From positions 62,001 through 126,000 of the forward strand of contig NZ_JALGYW010000011.1 of NCBI RefSeq assembly GCF_023111095.1: 64,000 bases of DNA, written 5' to 3'. The first letter of the stretch is position 1. Every line of letters begins with the position of its first letter. The position numbers and the translations under genes were made by a program. This DNA comes from Maribellus sp. YY47 (GTDB lineage Bacteria > Bacteroidota > Bacteroidia > Bacteroidales > Prolixibacteraceae). The notes under the pieces were generated by a model that saw only the letters and a list, made by a program, of their open reading frames with translations, was not told where the DNA came from and did not search any database. Below are positions 1 to 11,161 of this stretch, piece by piece.

Positions 1-264
1 CTTCGCTCTTTCAATTACTTCAACTACTCGCCAGCATTTGGTTTTGCTTAAAGGACGTGTTTCCATAATCCTTACCACATCACCTACATGGCAATCATTT
101 TTCTCATCATGGACATGGAATTTGGTCGTTTTATTAACGAACTTACCATAGATCGGGTGCTTCACTTTACGTTTTTCAGCAACCACAATCGATTTGTCCA
201 TCTTATCACTGACAACGATCCCGATTCTCTCTTTCCTGAGATTTCTTGATTTATTTTCTTCCAT
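1..264 (-). CDS. rpsQ: 30S ribosomal protein S17 (3' end cut by window edge)
   Basis: Read on the minus strand from the ATG at 264, 88 codons stay open to base 1 with no stop, so the C-terminus lies outside the window. The translation starts [20 protein letters not shown] and has the S17 core (KMDKSIVV, then KHPIYGKF, then [13 protein letters not shown] and the [16 protein letters not shown] segment). S17 is a primary 16S rRNA-binding protein of the 30S subunit with an OB fold. It lies 6 nt after rpmC in the S10 operon, in the usual order. The gene is recognised by alignment from memory and by position. Confidence 0.96.
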   Translation of the reverse strand, partial: MEENKSRNLRKERIGIVVSDKMDKSIVVAEKRKVKHPIYGKFVNKTTKFHVHDEKNDCHVGDVVRIMETRPLSKTKCWRVVEVIERAK

Positions 265-270
265 CGTTGA

Positions 271-474
271 TTAATTCTGATTTTCGTTTAACTCTCTTTC
301 GCGAAGAACAGTTTTTAACCGGGCAATTGTCTGCTTGTTTTCTCTAATTTTAGTAGTGTTTTCAAGCGGAGAAACTGCGTGGGTAAGTCTCAGGCGAACC
401 AAGGTTTCCTTTTCGGTCTGTAACCTTTCGACGATCTCTTTGGTCGTCAATTCTTTGATTTCAGTAATTTTCAT
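271..474 (-). CDS. rpmC: 50S ribosomal protein L29
   Basis: A 67-residue protein starting MKITEIKELTTKEIVERLQ, with the two-helix hairpin composition of L29 and the typical LRLTHAVSPLENTTKIRENK segment. L29 binds 23S rRNA close to the peptide exit tunnel and helps form the docking site for SRP and trigger factor. It lies between rplP and rpsQ, the conserved place in the S10 operon, with 13 nt to rplP and 6 nt to rpsQ. The length is normal and nothing unusual is seen. Confidence 0.97.
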   Translation of the reverse strand: MKITEIKELTTKEIVERLQTEKETLVRLRLTHAVSPLENTTKIRENKQTIARLKTVLRERELNENQN

Positions 475-487
475 GATTCACCAAATT

Positions 488-910
488 TTATTCTTCAACA
501 TAATCACGTCTAACCACAAACTTTGTCTTTACCGGAAGTTTCTGAGCTGCCAATCTTAAAGCTTCTTTTGCCATTTCGAATGGCACGCCTTCTGCTTCAA
601 TGATTATGCGACCCGGAGAAACCGGAGCAACAAATGCCTCAGGAGCACCTTTACCTTTACCCATACGTACTTCCGCTGGTTTTTTGGTAATAGGTTTATC
701 GGGGAAAATTCTGATCCATATTTGACCACGACGTTGCATATGACGAGTAACCGCAACCCTCGCCGCTTCAATTTGGCGACCGGTAATCCAAGTCTCTTCC
801 AACGACTTTATTCCAAATGAACCAAATGCTAACTCAGTACCGCGTTGTGCGTTACCTTTCATTCGGCCCTTCTGTACTCTTCTAAATTTTACTTTTTTCG
901 GCTGTAACAT
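488..910 (-). CDS. rplP: 50S ribosomal protein L16
   Basis: A 140-residue protein starting [19 protein letters not shown], with the L16 signatures [39 protein letters not shown] and [13 protein letters not shown]16 organises the A-site region of 23S rRNA and the central protuberance. It lies between rpsC and rpmC in the S10 operon, 28 nt after rpsC. Family length and motif order are complete. The lysine-rich N-terminus is typical and supports the ATG chosen. Confidence 0.98.
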   Translation of the reverse strand: MLQPKKVKFRRVQKGRMKGNAQRGTELAFGSFGIKSLEETWITGRQIEAARVAVTRHMQRRGQIWIRIFPDKPITKKPAEVRMGKGKGAPEAFVAPVSPGRIIIEAEGVPFEMAKEALRLAAQKLPVKTKFVVRRDYVEE

Positions 911-938
911 TCTTTTTCAGATTGTGAGTGCTATACCT

Positions 939-1661
939 CTATTTTCTTCTACCTCTACGGTTACCGCCGCCGCCTTTATTTCCAGCAGTGTTAGGACGTC
1001 CAGATTTCTGTCCCACATTTGGAGAAAGGTCGCGATTCCCATAAACCATGCCTTTACAAATCCAGACTTTTACACCGATTAAACCGGTTTTAGTCAGGGC
1101 TTCAACCAATGCGTAGTCGATATCGGCACGCAATGTATGAAGCGGTGTACGGCCGTCTTTATACATCTCTGAGCGAGCCATCTCAGCTCCGTTCAACCTA
1201 CCTGAAACCAAAACTTTGATTCCTTCGGCTCCCATTCTCATGGTGGATGCGATGGCCATTTTTACTGCCCTGCGGTAAGCAATTTTACCTTCGATTTGAC
1301 GAGCAATGTTACTTGCTACGATTTTTGCATCGAGTTCCGGGCGTTTGATCTCGAAAATGTTGATCTGTACTTCTTTACTGGTAATTTTTTTCAGCTCTTC
1401 TTTCAGTTTATCAACTTCCTGACCGCCTTTACCAATAATAATACCTGGGCGTGAAGTATGAACGGTGATGGTAATCAGCTTCAAGGTACGTTCGATAACG
1501 ATCCTTGAGATGCTGGCTTTGGCTAAACGAGCGTTCAGGTATTTCCTGATCTTCTGGTCTTCAACCAGCTTGTCGCCATAATTGTCACCACCGAACCAAT
1601 TTGAGTCCCATCCTTTAATGAAGCCCAAACGATTTGCTATCGGATTTACTTTTTGTCCCAT
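939..1661 (-). CDS. rpsC: 30S ribosomal protein S3
   Basis: A 240-residue protein starting [23 protein letters not shown] type II domain follows with the [14 protein letters not shown] loop (about residues 75-90), and the C-terminal domain has [20 protein letters not shown]. The tail is basic and glycine-rich ([14 protein letters not shown]). S3 lines the mRNA entry tunnel of the 30S subunit and contributes to ribosomal helicase activity. It follows rplV by 5 nt in the S10 operon. Length is normal for Bacteroidota. Confidence 0.98.
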   Translation of the reverse strand: MGQKVNPIANRLGFIKGWDSNWFGGDNYGDKLVEDQKIRKYLNARLAKASISRIVIERTLKLITITVHTSRPGIIIGKGGQEVDKLKEELKKITSKEVQINIFEIKRPELDAKIVASNIARQIEGKIAYRRAVKMAIASTMRMGAEGIKVLVSGRLNGAEMARSEMYKDGRTPLHTLRADIDYALVEALTKTGLIGVKVWICKGMVYGNRDLSPNVGQKSGRPNTAGNKGGGGNRRGRRK

Positions 1662-1666
1662 GAGTA

Positions 1667-2086
1667 TTAATTAAGATTTTCTTCAACAACACTTTCTTTA
1701 CTATCTACGTAAATCGTTACGTGGTTAGAGCGTTTTCTGATGCGGTGAGCACGGCCCTGGGGAGCCGGACGTAGTCTTTTCAGAATACGACCTGAATCAA
1801 CCATGATTCGAGATACGTAAAGTTCACTTTCCTCTAAACGAACTCCTTCGTTTTTAGCCTGCCAATTGGCGATGGCTGAAAGAAGAAGTTTCTCTACCCT
1901 GCCTGAAGCTTCTTTTGAAGAGAATTTCAAAACATCTAACGCTTTGTTCACCTCCATACCACGGATCATATCAGCGACAAGCCTCATTTTCCTAGGAGAT
2001 GTAGGGCAGTTTTTCAAAACAGCAAAATATTGTTGCTTTTTTTCTTCTTTTCTTTTTTCAGCTGCTAGTCTTTTTCTGGCACCCAT
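1667..2086 (-). CDS. rplV: 50S ribosomal protein L22
   Basis: A 139-residue protein with the L22 core: [18 protein letters not shown], then [20 protein letters not shown], and the C-terminal beta-hairpin region [20 protein letters not shown] that reaches into the exit tunnel. There is an extra lysine-rich N-terminal stretch ([15 protein letters not shown]) and a short acidic tail after the hairpin (ESVVEENLN). L22 contacts all 23S rRNA domains, and its hairpin tip is a known macrolide-resistance site. The gene is 28 nt after rpsS and 5 nt before rpsC. Confidence 0.97.
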   Translation of the reverse strand: MGARKRLAAEKRKEEKKQQYFAVLKNCPTSPRKMRLVADMIRGMEVNKALDVLKFSSKEASGRVEKLLLSAIANWQAKNEGVRLEESELYVSRIMVDSGRILKRLRPAPQGRAHRIRKRSNHVTIYVDSKESVVEENLN

Positions 2087-2114
2087 TGTACTTACTTTTT
2101 AAATTTTAAATGCC

Positions 2115-2384
2115 TTATCTTTTCTTGTTACCAGCATGCCCCCTGAAAGTGCGGGTAGGAGCAAATTCGCCCAAACGGTGTCCCACCATGTTTTCGGTGA
2201 CGTAAACCGGGATGAACTTGTTTCCGTTATGTACTGCAATAGTATGTCCTACAAAGTCAGGAGAAATTACTGATGCCCTGGCCCATGTTTTCACTACCGA
2301 TTTTTTGTTGGTATCATTCATAGCCAACACTTTTCTTTCAAGCTTGAAATCGATAAAAGGACCTTTTTTTAATGAACGACTCAT
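2115..2384 (-). CDS. rpsS: 30S ribosomal protein S19
   Basis: An 89-residue protein starting [18 protein letters not shown]. The S19 signatures [24 protein letters not shown] (the stretch around residues 31-54) and [19 protein letters not shown] are present. S19 sits in the 30S head, contacts S13 and takes part in bridges to the 50S subunit. It lies between rplB (15 nt) and rplV (28 nt), the conserved S10-operon order. Length and motifs are complete. Confidence 0.98.
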   Translation of the reverse strand: MSRSLKKGPFIDFKLERKVLAMNDTNKKSVVKTWARASVISPDFVGHTIAVHNGNKFIPVYVTENMVGHRLGEFAPTRTFRGHAGNKKR

Positions 2385-2399
2385 AATTATTCCTCTTTA

Positions 2400-3224
<825 letters not shown>

Positions 3225-3230
3225 TTTATA

Positions 3231-3521
3231 TTAGATATTACTATAAAAGTCAATACTATCTCCTTCTACCAAAGTAACAATTGCTTTCTTGAAAGCAGTT
3301 GTCTTTCCGGTGATGATACCGCCTTTGGTATATCTCGATTTTACTTTTCCGCCGTAAACCATGGTATTCACGTTTTCAACTGTCACATTATAAAGGCTTT
3401 CAACAGCCTTTTTAATCTGCGGTTTACTTGCTTTGCGATCTACCACAAAACCGTAACGGTTAAAACGCTCCGACTGGTCGGTCATTTTTTCTGTAACTAA
3501 TGGTTTTACTAAAATATCCAT
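3231..3521 (-). CDS. rplW: 50S ribosomal protein L23
   Basis: A 96-residue protein starting MDILVKPLVTEKMTDQSERF, with the L23 pattern YGFVVDRKASKPQIKKAVESL and NTMVYGGKVKSRYTKGG. L23 sits at the exit-tunnel rim and is the main contact for trigger factor and SRP. It follows rplD by 12 nt in the S10 operon. The length is normal. The short lysine/arginine loop is less extended than in E. coli, as is common in Bacteroidota. Confidence 0.97.
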   Translation of the reverse strand: MDILVKPLVTEKMTDQSERFNRYGFVVDRKASKPQIKKAVESLYNVTVENVNTMVYGGKVKSRYTKGGIITGKTTAFKKAIVTLVEGDSIDFYSNI

Positions 3522-3533
3522 CTTTTTTTTCCG

Positions 3534-4163
3534 TTAAAGTTTAAATGCTTCTTCAATTTTCGCAACAGATCCCTCGCAAAGAATAATTGTTTTTGCGTTA
3601 AGAATCTGATAAGTGTTTAATTCAGAAGCCGTTACAACAGATACGTCCTGTAAATTTCTGGAGGACAAATATATGTTATTATTTTCAGCTGGTAAAACGA
3701 AAAGTGCCTTTTTTTCAGCGATTTGCAGATTGTTTTTCAAGGCTACCATTTCTTTTGTTCTCGGAGCTTCGAAATTGAAGTCTTCCAAAACCAAAATACT
3801 TTTTTCGCTTGCTTTATAAGTTAAAGCCGATTTACGAGCTAATTGCTTCACTTTTTTATTCAGCTTGAAGCCGTAATTACGCGGACGCGGGCCAAAAACT
3901 GTACCACCACCACGGAATACAGGCGACTTAATGCTACCTGCACGTGCTGTACCGGTTCCTTTCTGACGTTTGATTTTACGGGTACTTCCTGCAACTTCAC
4001 CACGTTCCTTGCTCTTGCTTGTTCCCTGGCGCTGATTAGCCATGTATTGTTTTACATCCAAATAAATGGCGTGGTCGCTGGGTTCAATACCGAAAATCTG
4101 GTCATTCAAAGTGACTTTTCTTCCGGTCTCTTTTCCTTCTTTATTCAGTACACTTAGTTCCAT
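3534..4163 (-). CDS. rplD: 50S ribosomal protein L4
   Basis: A 209-residue protein with the L4 signatures [39 protein letters not shown] and [20 protein letters not shown]. The internal extended loop, about residues 45-95, reaches into the exit tunnel next to L22. Its start codon overlaps the last codons of rplC by 10 nt, so the pair is probably translationally coupled. In E. coli L4 represses its own operon by attenuation and translation; I see nothing here that shows the same control. Confidence 0.98.
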   Translation of the reverse strand: MELSVLNKEGKETGRKVTLNDQIFGIEPSDHAIYLDVKQYMANQRQGTSKSKERGEVAGSTRKIKRQKGTGTARAGSIKSPVFRGGGTVFGPRPRNYGFKLNKKVKQLARKSALTYKASEKSILVLEDFNFEAPRTKEMVALKNNLQIAEKKALFVLPAENNNIYLSSRNLQDVSVVTASELNTYQILNAKTIILCEGSVAKIEEAFKL

Positions 4164-4783
4164 TGCTTTCTAATAATTATGTATGAACCTTTGGCTCCAG
4201 GTACTGAACCTTTTACCACTAACAAATTCTTCTCAGGAATAATTTTTACCACTTCCAGGTTCTCGATAGTTACGGTTTTACCACCGTCTCTACCAGCCAT
4301 GCGCATTCCTTTAAAAACACGTGAAGGCCATGAAGAAGCTCCGATAGAACCGGGTGCTCTCAGCCTGTTGTGCTGACCGTGTGTGGCATCGTTTACCCCA
4401 CGGAAATTGTGTCTTTTAACTACGCCCTGGAATCCTTTTCCTTTTGATACTCCGACGATATCAACGTAATCTTTCTCGTGAAAGATAGTAACGTCGATTT
4501 CCTGTCCGAGTTCGAATTCTTCCTGATAGGTGTTATGAAACTCTACTACTTTGCGCTTAGGTGAAGTTCCGGCTTTTTTAAAGTGCCCAAACTCCGCTTT
4601 GGTGGCGTGCTTTTCTTTTTTATCGCCATACGCCAACTGAAGCGCTTCATAGCCGTCGGTCTCTTGGGTCTTTACTTGTGTAACAACACAAGGTCCGGCC
4701 TCAATCACAGTGCATGGGATATTTTTCCCCTCAACACTGAATACGGATGTCATTCCGATTTTTTTTCCAATAATACCAGCCAT
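4154..4783 (-). CDS. rplC: 50S ribosomal protein L3
   Basis: A 209-residue protein starting [20 protein letters not shown], with the L3 signatures [40 protein letters not shown] and [13 protein letters not shown]. The glutamine in THGQHN is the residue that PrmB methylates in many bacteria. L3 is one of two early assembly initiators of the 50S subunit. It follows rpsJ by 20 nt and its end overlaps the rplD start by 10 nt. Confidence 0.98.
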   Translation of the reverse strand: MAGIIGKKIGMTSVFSVEGKNIPCTVIEAGPCVVTQVKTQETDGYEALQLAYGDKKEKHATKAEFGHFKKAGTSPKRKVVEFHNTYQEEFELGQEIDVTIFHEKDYVDIVGVSKGKGFQGVVKRHNFRGVNDATHGQHNRLRAPGSIGASSWPSRVFKGMRMAGRDGGKTVTIENLEVVKIIPEKNLLVVKGSVPGAKGSYIIIRKQWN

Positions 4784-4803
4784 TTTTCGACTACTTTAGA
4801 TTA

Positions 4804-5109
4804 TCAAACTTTAATTTCTACTTCGACGCCACTAGGAAGCTCCAGCTTCATCAATGCGTCAATTGTTTTTGCGGTTGAGCTGTAGATGTCGATCAAACGT
4901 TTGTATGAAGACAACTGGAATTGTTCCCTCGATTTTTTATTTACGAAGGTTGAACGTAAAACCGTGAAAACTCTGCGGTGAGTAGGAAGCGGAATAGGAC
5001 CACTTACAACAGCTCCGGTTGTTTTTACAGTTTTTACGATTTTCTCAGCCGACTTGTCTACCAAGTTGTGATCGTACGATTTCAGCTTAATCCTGATCTT
5101 CTGACTCAT
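4804..5109 (-). CDS. rpsJ: 30S ribosomal protein S10
   Basis: A 101-residue protein starting [20 protein letters not shown], with the loop sequence [19 protein letters not shown] (about residues 36-54), which is the S10 signature. S10 belongs to the 30S head and is the NusE partner of NusB in transcription antitermination. It lies 21 nt after fusA. There is no tuf gene between fusA and rpsJ, unlike E. coli, so EF-Tu must be encoded outside this window. Confidence 0.98.
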   Translation of the reverse strand: MSQKIRIKLKSYDHNLVDKSAEKIVKTVKTTGAVVSGPIPLPTHRRVFTVLRSTFVNKKSREQFQLSSYKRLIDIYSSTAKTIDALMKLELPSGVEVEIKV

Positions 5110-5130
5110 AAGAGAAAATTGTTATAATTA

Positions 5131-7242
5131 TTACAATAAATCAACTTTTCCGTTACATTCTGCCAATACCTTTTCTGCAAGGTTACGAGGAACTTCCTGG
5201 TAATGGCTGAATTCCATTGAAGAAGTAGCACGTCCTGAAGAAAGGGTACGTAATACGGTTACATAACCAAACTGTTCTGAGAGCGGTACTTTTGCATTGA
5301 TAACTTTGGCGTTACCTTTTGTTTCCATACCAGCCACTTCTCCACGACGACGGTTCAGGTCGCCGATAATGTCACCCATGTATTCTTCAGGAGTAACAAT
5401 CTCCAGTTTCATGATTGGTTCCAACAGTACCGGTTTAGCTTTCGAAGTTGCGCTCTTGAATGCCTGACGGGCACAAATTTCGAACGACAACTGATCCGAG
5501 TCAACCGCGTGGAACGAACCATCAAGAAGTGTCACTTTCAGGCTGTCAACCGGGAAACCGGCCAACGGACCATTTGAAAGAGCGTCTTTAAATCCTTTTT
5601 CAACCGAAGGAATAAATTCGCGTGGGATACGACCTCCTTTTACTTCGTCAACAAACTGAAGACCAATATGTCCTTCAGCAGCAGGCTCAACACGAACAAT
5701 GATATCGGCAAATTTACCACGACCACCAGTTTGCTTTTTGAATACCTCACGCAACTCAACAGAATTGGTGATCGCTTCTTTGTAAGCAACCTGCGGTGCT
5801 CCCTGGTTACATTCTACTTTGAATTCACGTCTCAAACGGTCAACCAAAATTTCCAGGTGAAGTTCACCCATACCGCGGATTACTGTTTGTCCTGAATCAG
5901 GGTCAGTATTTACTACGAAAGTTGGGTCTTCTTCAGCCAGTTTAGCCAAACCGTTTGACAGTTTGTCGATATCTTTCTGAGATTTAGGTTCTACTGCGAT
6001 ACCAATTACCGGTTCCGGGAAATCCATACTTTCAAGTACAATCGGGTTTTTAATATCGCCCAATGTATCACCTGTACGAATATCTTTAAAACCTACTGCA
6101 GCGCAAATATCACCTGCTTCGATCTCGTCTTTCGGATTCTGCTTGTTAGAGTGCATCTGGTACAAACGAGAGATACGCTCTTTTTTACCGGTACGTGAAT
6201 TGTACACACTGTCGCCAGCGTGCAAAGTACCCGAGTAAACGCGAATGTATGCCAAACGACCTACAAACGGGTCGGTAGCAATTTTGAATGCCAGTGCAGC
6301 AAGTGGTTGATCTGCATCAGCAGAACGAACCGCTTCTTTATCTGTATCAGGGTTAATCCCTTTAATTTCGCCTTTATCAAGCGGGCTTGGTAAAAACTCA
6401 CAAACAGCATCCAACAAACGCTGAACACCTTTATTTTTGAAAGCAGAACCGCACAACATCGGGATGATTACACCCTCAAGAGTTGCACGACGAATTACTG
6501 CCAACATTTCTTCTTTTGTGATAGAATCCGGATCTTCGAAATAACGCTCCATAATATGGTCGTCAACTTCAGCTACTGATTCCACCAGTTTTTCTTTCCA
6601 TTCTTCGGCTAATTCAACCAAATCTGCAGGAATGTCATCCAAAACGTATTTTGTTCCCATTTCTGCGTCATCATACCAACGAACGGCTTTCATTTCAACC
6701 AGGTCAATAACGCCTTCAAATTTCTCTTCAGCGCCAATTGGAATCTGTACCGGAACCGGATTTGCACCCAGTTTTTCTTTAATTTCATTGTAAACATTGA
6801 AGAAATCAGCTCCCTGACGGTCCATTTTGTTTACGAATGCAATTCTTGGAACACCATATTTTTCAGCCTGACGCCATACCGTTTCCGACTGTGCCTCTAC
6901 ACCACCAACGGCACAGAAAAGAGCCACAGCACCATCAAGAATCCTCAGCGAACGTTCAACTTCAACTGTGAAGTCAACGTGCCCGGGAGTATCAATAATG
7001 TTAATTTTATATTGATTGTCTTTATGATTCCAGAACGTAGTTGTAGCAGCCGAGGTGATCGTAATACCTCTCTCCTGTTCCTGTTCCATCCAGTCCATGG
7101 TTGCAGCGCCATCGTGTACTTCACCAAGACGGTGAGTCAACCCTGTAAAGAAGAGTATTCGTTCCGAAACGGTTGTTTTACCGGCGTCGATATGCGCCAT
7201 GATACCAATATTCCTTGTATATTTCAGATCTTGTTTAGCCAT
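5131..7242 (-). CDS. fusA: Elongation factor G (canonical)
   Basis: A 703-residue translational GTPase with all canonical G motifs: [13 protein letters not shown] (P-loop, about residues 17-29), the switch I region [27 protein letters not shown] with the catalytic histidine, and [11 protein letters not shown]. Domains II-V follow at normal spacing, with [15 protein letters not shown] in domain IV and [16 protein letters not shown] in domain V. EF-G drives tRNA-mRNA translocation and, with RRF, ribosome recycling. It lies in the str operon between rpsG and rpsJ. It should be compared with the second, degenerate EF-G at 41329-43482. Confidence 0.98.
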   Translation of the reverse strand: MAKQDLKYTRNIGIMAHIDAGKTTVSERILFFTGLTHRLGEVHDGAATMDWMEQEQERGITITSAATTTFWNHKDNQYKINIIDTPGHVDFTVEVERSLRILDGAVALFCAVGGVEAQSETVWRQAEKYGVPRIAFVNKMDRQGADFFNVYNEIKEKLGANPVPVQIPIGAEEKFEGVIDLVEMKAVRWYDDAEMGTKYVLDDIPADLVELAEEWKEKLVESVAEVDDHIMERYFEDPDSITKEEMLAVIRRATLEGVIIPMLCGSAFKNKGVQRLLDAVCEFLPSPLDKGEIKGINPDTDKEAVRSADADQPLAALAFKIATDPFVGRLAYIRVYSGTLHAGDSVYNSRTGKKERISRLYQMHSNKQNPKDEIEAGDICAAVGFKDIRTGDTLGDIKNPIVLESMDFPEPVIGIAVEPKSQKDIDKLSNGLAKLAEEDPTFVVNTDPDSGQTVIRGMGELHLEILVDRLRREFKVECNQGAPQVAYKEAITNSVELREVFKKQTGGRGKFADIIVRVEPAAEGHIGLQFVDEVKGGRIPREFIPSVEKGFKDALSNGPLAGFPVDSLKVTLLDGSFHAVDSDQLSFEICARQAFKSATSKAKPVLLEPIMKLEIVTPEEYMGDIIGDLNRRRGEVAGMETKGNAKVINAKVPLSEQFGYVTVLRTLSSGRATSSMEFSHYQEVPRNLAEKVLAECNGKVDLL

Positions 7243-7296
7243 TTTAAACCAATTTTCTAATCAAATTTTCCAAAACTATATTACTATACCTCTAAA

Positions 7297-7773
7297 CTAG
7301 AATCTGAAATGCGCGAATGCACGGTTTGCGTCGGCCATTCTGTGGGTATCTTCTTTCTTCTTGTAAGCTCCACCCTCTTCGTTAAATGCAGCAACAATTT
7401 CTGCCGACAATTTATCGGCCATTGATTTGCCTGAACGTTTCCGGGCAAATAATATCATATTCTTGATACTGATTGAAGTTTTTCTTTCAGGACGAATTTC
7501 CATCGGAACCTGGAAAGTAGCACCACCAACACGGCGGCTTTTTACTTCAACAGCCGGAGTAATATTCTCCAATGCTTTTTTCCATACATCAAGTGGTGCA
7601 ACTTCAGAATCTTTCATGCGTTTTTCTACCATATCCATGGTATCATAGAAAATAGCATAAGCAGTCGATTTCTTACCATCCACCATTAGGTCGTTGACAA
7701 ACCGGGTTACCAAAACATCGTTAAACTTCGGATCCGGCAATAAATGTCTCTTCTTTGGTTTTGACTTTCTCAT
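7297..7773 (-). CDS. rpsG: 30S ribosomal protein S7
   Basis: A 158-residue protein starting [17 protein letters not shown]. The S7 segments [39 protein letters not shown] and [20 protein letters not shown] are present, and the protein ends AHFRF. S7 nucleates assembly of the 30S head and touches the E-site tRNA. The gene lies 129 nt downstream of rpsL, a longer gap than elsewhere in this operon. That gap contains no open frame that I would call a gene and no clear terminator. Confidence 0.97.
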   Translation of the reverse strand: MRKSKPKKRHLLPDPKFNDVLVTRFVNDLMVDGKKSTAYAIFYDTMDMVEKRMKDSEVAPLDVWKKALENITPAVEVKSRRVGGATFQVPMEIRPERKTSISIKNMILFARKRSGKSMADKLSAEIVAAFNEEGGAYKKKEDTHRMADANRAFAHFRF

Positions 7774-7902
7774 TTTAAAACTTCTTTTAGTGTTATCTAA
7801 ATTGGTTGCCCGTAGGCGGTCTTCAGTTCGTCTCCGGAAGACATTAGAGAGATTCCCTTACTCAACCAAACCACTAATAAATAACAGTGTTAATTACTTT
7901 TT

Positions 7903-8283
7903 CTACTTTTTATCTTTCGGTCTTTTTGCACCATATTTTGAACGACGTTGCAAACGTCCTTCAACACCTGCGGTATCGAGTGCACCACGAATCAAGTGGT
8001 AACGTACCCCCGGAAGGTCTTTTACCCTACCTCCACGTACAAGCACAATTGAGTGCTCCTGAAGGTTGTGTCCTTCTCCAGGAATATAAGCATTCACCTC
8101 TTTACCGTTAGTCAACCTTACCCTGGCTACTTTACGCATTGCCGAGTTAGGTTTTTTCGGAGTAGTGGTATAAACACGAACACATACGCCACGACGTTGT
8201 GGGCATGAATCCAAGGCCGGAGACTTGCTCTTATCAACCTTGCTTTGTCTTCCTTTTCTAACTAACTGTTGAATAGTTGGCAT
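7903..8283 (-). CDS. rpsL: 30S ribosomal protein S12
   Basis: A 126-residue protein starting [20 protein letters not shown], with the S12 loops [20 protein letters not shown] and [19 protein letters not shown]. The TPKKPNSA loop carries the lysine where streptomycin-resistance changes arise, and here it is the sensitive form. The conserved aspartate whose methylthiolation is known in other bacteria lies in [12 protein letters not shown]12 acts in the decoding centre. It is the first gene of the str-S10 run, and two candidate promoters lie just upstream. Confidence 0.98.
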   Translation of the reverse strand: MPTIQQLVRKGRQSKVDKSKSPALDSCPQRRGVCVRVYTTTPKKPNSAMRKVARVRLTNGKEVNAYIPGEGHNLQEHSIVLVRGGRVKDLPGVRYHLIRGALDTAGVEGRLQRRSKYGAKRPKDKK

Positions 8284-8331
8284 AAATACCTGTTTTTTAT
8301 ATAGTTAATAATCAAATCGCAAAACGGACTG

Positions 8332-8362
8332 CAAAAGTATGCAAAAATCCTTTATTATCAAT
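8332..8362 (-). promoter_or_regulatory. Bacteroidota-type promoter, proximal, for rpsL operon
   Basis: On the minus strand the sequence reads TTG (8359-8361), 19 nt, then TACTTTTG (8332-8339). This fits the Bacteroidota primary sigma consensus TTG-N19-TAnnTTTG. The -7 element is about 48 nt upstream of the rpsL ATG. The flank GCAAAAGTA is repeated at the distal promoter. Confidence 0.7.
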
Positions 8363-8405
8363 TGCTTCTAGGGGGAAATGCATAGTTTTCCCCAAAAACG
8401 GCTCG

Positions 8406-8434
8406 CAAAAGTACGCATTTTAATTTATCCACAA
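8406..8434 (-). promoter_or_regulatory. Second, distal Bacteroidota-type promoter for rpsL operon
   Basis: The minus strand has TTG (8432-8434), 18 nt, and again TACTTTTG (8406-8413), 74 nt upstream of the proximal copy. Between the two, an inverted repeat of GGGGAAA and TTTCCCC (about 8372-8394) could form a hairpin in the longer transcript. The rest of 8435-8780 shows no supported gene: the one open frame there, 81 codons, has no recognisable protein features. Confidence 0.55.
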
Positions 8435-8780
8435 TAATTTTTAGGCTTTTTTTTGAAATATTTAAGATTGAAAGCGATTGAGAAAGAGTAGTTTGAAGCG
8501 GGAAGTCCTGCCATTCCCCAGCTGCGCTGAATGATGTTTTTTGATCAACCAGCGCCGATGCCCGATTTCAAGGGATACAAGGGCATAAATAAACATCACT
8601 GAAAGTTTGCTCTCCGTCCGGCAATATAAATTAGAAGGGCTTAATACAGTTAACACCAGGCCTGAAGCTATTATTTGAAAAAAAACAGCGACAAATACGG
8701 GCATCATTTTGAAAGAAATCGGTCTAAGATTTTACCCGGCTATTTTATCATCAACAAATTTTACATTGCTCGTCATACTA

Positions 8781-8824
8781 CAACGCCCTCCAGATAAGAC
8801 TTTTGTTATTCCTGGAGGGCGTTG
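8781..8824. terminator. Strong stem-loop downstream of the peptidase gene
   Basis: A perfect 13-bp inverted repeat (8781-8793 with 8812-8824, arms CAACGCCCTCCAG and CTGGAGGGCGTTG) is separated by an 18-nt loop. It starts 24 nt after the stop of the minus-strand peptidase gene. There is no clear U-tract after the stem on either strand, so it may act as a 3'-end stabiliser or a factor-dependent terminator rather than a simple intrinsic one. Confidence 0.6.
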
Positions 8825-8847
8825 AATTTATTTAAGACAGAAATTAC

Positions 8848-10896
8848 TTACTGCATGTGCTCAATTGCTTCGGTGGCCGCAGTAAGAATAGGCTCGTTGG
8901 AAAGAGGCGTACCGACCGCCTTTCTCATCCATTCTGCCGGGGTCAGCTGCCCCAGTGCAAAAATCCGTTCCACTTCGGCTGCAAACGGGTGCGACTTAAA
9001 ATGTTCCTCCAGCTGGAAGTGAATCAAATGGCCAAATGCATAGTTCGGCAGGTACATCGGCGAATTGATCATGTGTGAGTAAATAGCCAGAATCGTCTGG
9101 TCCTTCATACCAAACACCGGGGCAAAATATTCGTTCCATACTGTTTTACTGATTTCGAGTGTAGCATTTTTCAGCTCTGCTGCGGTACATTTCGGGTGCT
9201 CGTACATCCATTTCCACATTTGCATATCAACCAGCGAAACCCCCATAATTTCGTATACCGACCAGAAAATGTCAAGCGTTTTCAGGTACTCTTGGTCTGG
9301 ATTCTTATCTTCGATATTCAGCAACTGTAAATCTCTTTGCTGAAAAACAAAAGCCAATGCTTCAGTAAATGCAGTGTTGGGTACGCCATTCATCATGTAA
9401 AAGGGAACTTCGTGCATCGAAATCGTTTGTTCTACATTGTGTCCGAATTCGTGAACGGCAATATTGTACCCTTTGTAATCCATTCCACTTTCGGGAATGC
9501 GCGTACGCAGATGGGCTTTTTCGGCCTTCATGGAAGCTCCCCATGCATGGCCTGAACCACGGGCCGGATCGGCTGTAATTTTTGTAGCGATAAATTCGGC
9601 TTTGTCTTTTTCGAAACCCAACTTTTGCAGCATGTTCCCAAAATCGTTTTCCAATGCCTGTGCGTTGGGATATTTTGACCGTGTAATAGCGTTCAGTTTT
9701 TCTTCGGGTATCGAACTGCGCGATTTAAAACCGTCGTACCAGATGTCCCAGGGCTGCAGGTCGCGTCCAAGCCGTTTTTTAATAATTTCGCCAACCGCTT
9801 TCAATTGCGGAGCACCCAGAAATTCGCGGAAAAGTGTCTCCACTTCTTCCTGCGGAACTTGCATCCCTCCCGAAAAAGAGCGCTTAATGGCCGTACTCAA
9901 CATCGGATTATAGGGATCGAAGGCTTTCACGGCCCTGAAATTGTTAATGATTTGCTGGTAACGTTCGTCTTGCTCGGGTGTTGCTTCTGTTGCTTCACCG
10001 TTTTTGTAAATTTTATTTTCTGACGGATCCCAGTTGAATTCGCCTGAGTTGATCACTTGTTCCGGTATCGACTGATCGACGATACGTTGCATAACCTGGT
10101 AAATCAACGCCTGCTTTTCCAATCCGTTTATCGTATTGGCATAGTTGGCTTTTATTTCGTCGCGCAGGTTCCAGTGGCTCAACAGAACCATTTCTTCCGG
10201 GAAAAGCGTTTCTCCGTTTTTCCCCAGCAAGTGCCCCATGTAAATGTTATACCCGGCAATATAAGCTTCCGATTCGGCGGAAACCTTCGAGCTGTTTTGC
10301 ACGAGTTCGGAGGGAGCCCTCGAACTGAAAATATCGCCCATTCGCGCGTAGCCCCACTCCAGATCAGACCATTGTTTGCCCAATTCATTTTTTTCTTCGG
10401 TAGAATAAAACGGGAAGTTCAGCGCAACAAGGAAGGCTATTTTATTCGCGTAAAAATCGTTATTCAAATGAGCACTCGGGCTGTATGCAGCAAACATATG
10501 ATCGACCGGAAACAATTCGCCGGTCTGTAAATCAACATTCTCGCGAAGGTCTAAGGTGATTTTATTGAAATGCCCGTAAAGCGATTCGAAATAACCGGAC
10601 ATTTTGATGAAAACGGCCTGCTTCTCGTTGGCGTCTCCAACATAGTTGTCGGTACAGAAAGAAACAAACTCATCGGCAGTGCCGTCGCTGGCACGCCACA
10701 GCGAAGCCGCATGACGAATGCCTTTCTCCATGTTCTTCCGGTCGGCTTCCGGAAACTTTCCAGCAATTTTCTCCAGAGCACCGGCGATGGCACTTTCGGC
10801 AACAGCGATTTTCGGATCAGCCATTTGTTCTTTTTTATTTACACTACAGCCTGACAAAACGATCAGGGTCACGAAAACAATTAATATCGATTTCAT
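8848..10896 (-). CDS. Lipoprotein zinc metallopeptidase (HEFGH gluzincin)
   Basis: A 682-residue protein with a lipoprotein signal (LIVLSGC, Cys 17 as lipidation site), so it is probably anchored in the periplasm or on the surface. The zinc-binding motif H482-E-F-G-H486 is followed by a candidate third ligand, Glu 512, in NTAFTEALAF. This is gluzincin architecture, in the style of M3-type oligopeptidases, but I cannot place the protein in a named MEROPS family. The middle region is largely helical. It stands alone, 265 nt downstream of the HlyD gene on the same strand, with a stem-loop after its stop. Substrate is unknown. Peptidase activity is inferred from the motif only. Confidence 0.75.
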   Translation of the reverse strand: MKSILIVFVTLIVLSGCSVNKKEQMADPKIAVAESAIAGALEKIAGKFPEADRKNMEKGIRHAASLWRASDGTADEFVSFCTDNYVGDANEKQAVFIKMSGYFESLYGHFNKITLDLRENVDLQTGELFPVDHMFAAYSPSAHLNNDFYANKIAFLVALNFPFYSTEEKNELGKQWSDLEWGYARMGDIFSSRAPSELVQNSSKVSAESEAYIAGYNIYMGHLLGKNGETLFPEEMVLLSHWNLRDEIKANYANTINGLEKQALIYQVMQRIVDQSIPEQVINSGEFNWDPSENKIYKNGEATEATPEQDERYQQIINNFRAVKAFDPYNPMLSTAIKRSFSGGMQVPQEEVETLFREFLGAPQLKAVGEIIKKRLGRDLQPWDIWYDGFKSRSSIPEEKLNAITRSKYPNAQALENDFGNMLQKLGFEKDKAEFIATKITADPARGSGHAWGASMKAEKAHLRTRIPESGMDYKGYNIAVHEFGHNVEQTISMHEVPFYMMNGVPNTAFTEALAFVFQQRDLQLLNIEDKNPDQEYLKTLDIFWSVYEIMGVSLVDMQMWKWMYEHPKCTAAELKNATLEISKTVWNEYFAPVFGMKDQTILAIYSHMINSPMYLPNYAFGHLIHFQLEEHFKSHPFAAEVERIFALGQLTPAEWMRKAVGTPLSNEPILTAATEAIEHMQ

Positions 10897-11161
10897 ACAA
10901 ATCAGGATAAATATTCAAGACTAATTTAAGAGGGCTAAAAATATAGATAATCAACAGTTTATACCTATGACTTTTTACAGTAAAAATATTAATTACCGAA
11001 ACCGCCTGAAGTACATTATTATATGAAAGCTCCTCAATCGTTTTCAGGATACGTTCGGATGGTTTGCCAATCAGATAAATGATTAATTGTTGAATGAAGA
11101 TGCACTTATTCAAATAAAGAAACAACAAAACTCCTTTGCACTCTGAACTTTGAACTCTAAA

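Noticed and set aside
8462-8707. 81-codon open frame on the minus strand upstream of rpsL
   Set aside because: No recognisable features, and it lies in a promoter-bearing gap beside a highly expressed operon.
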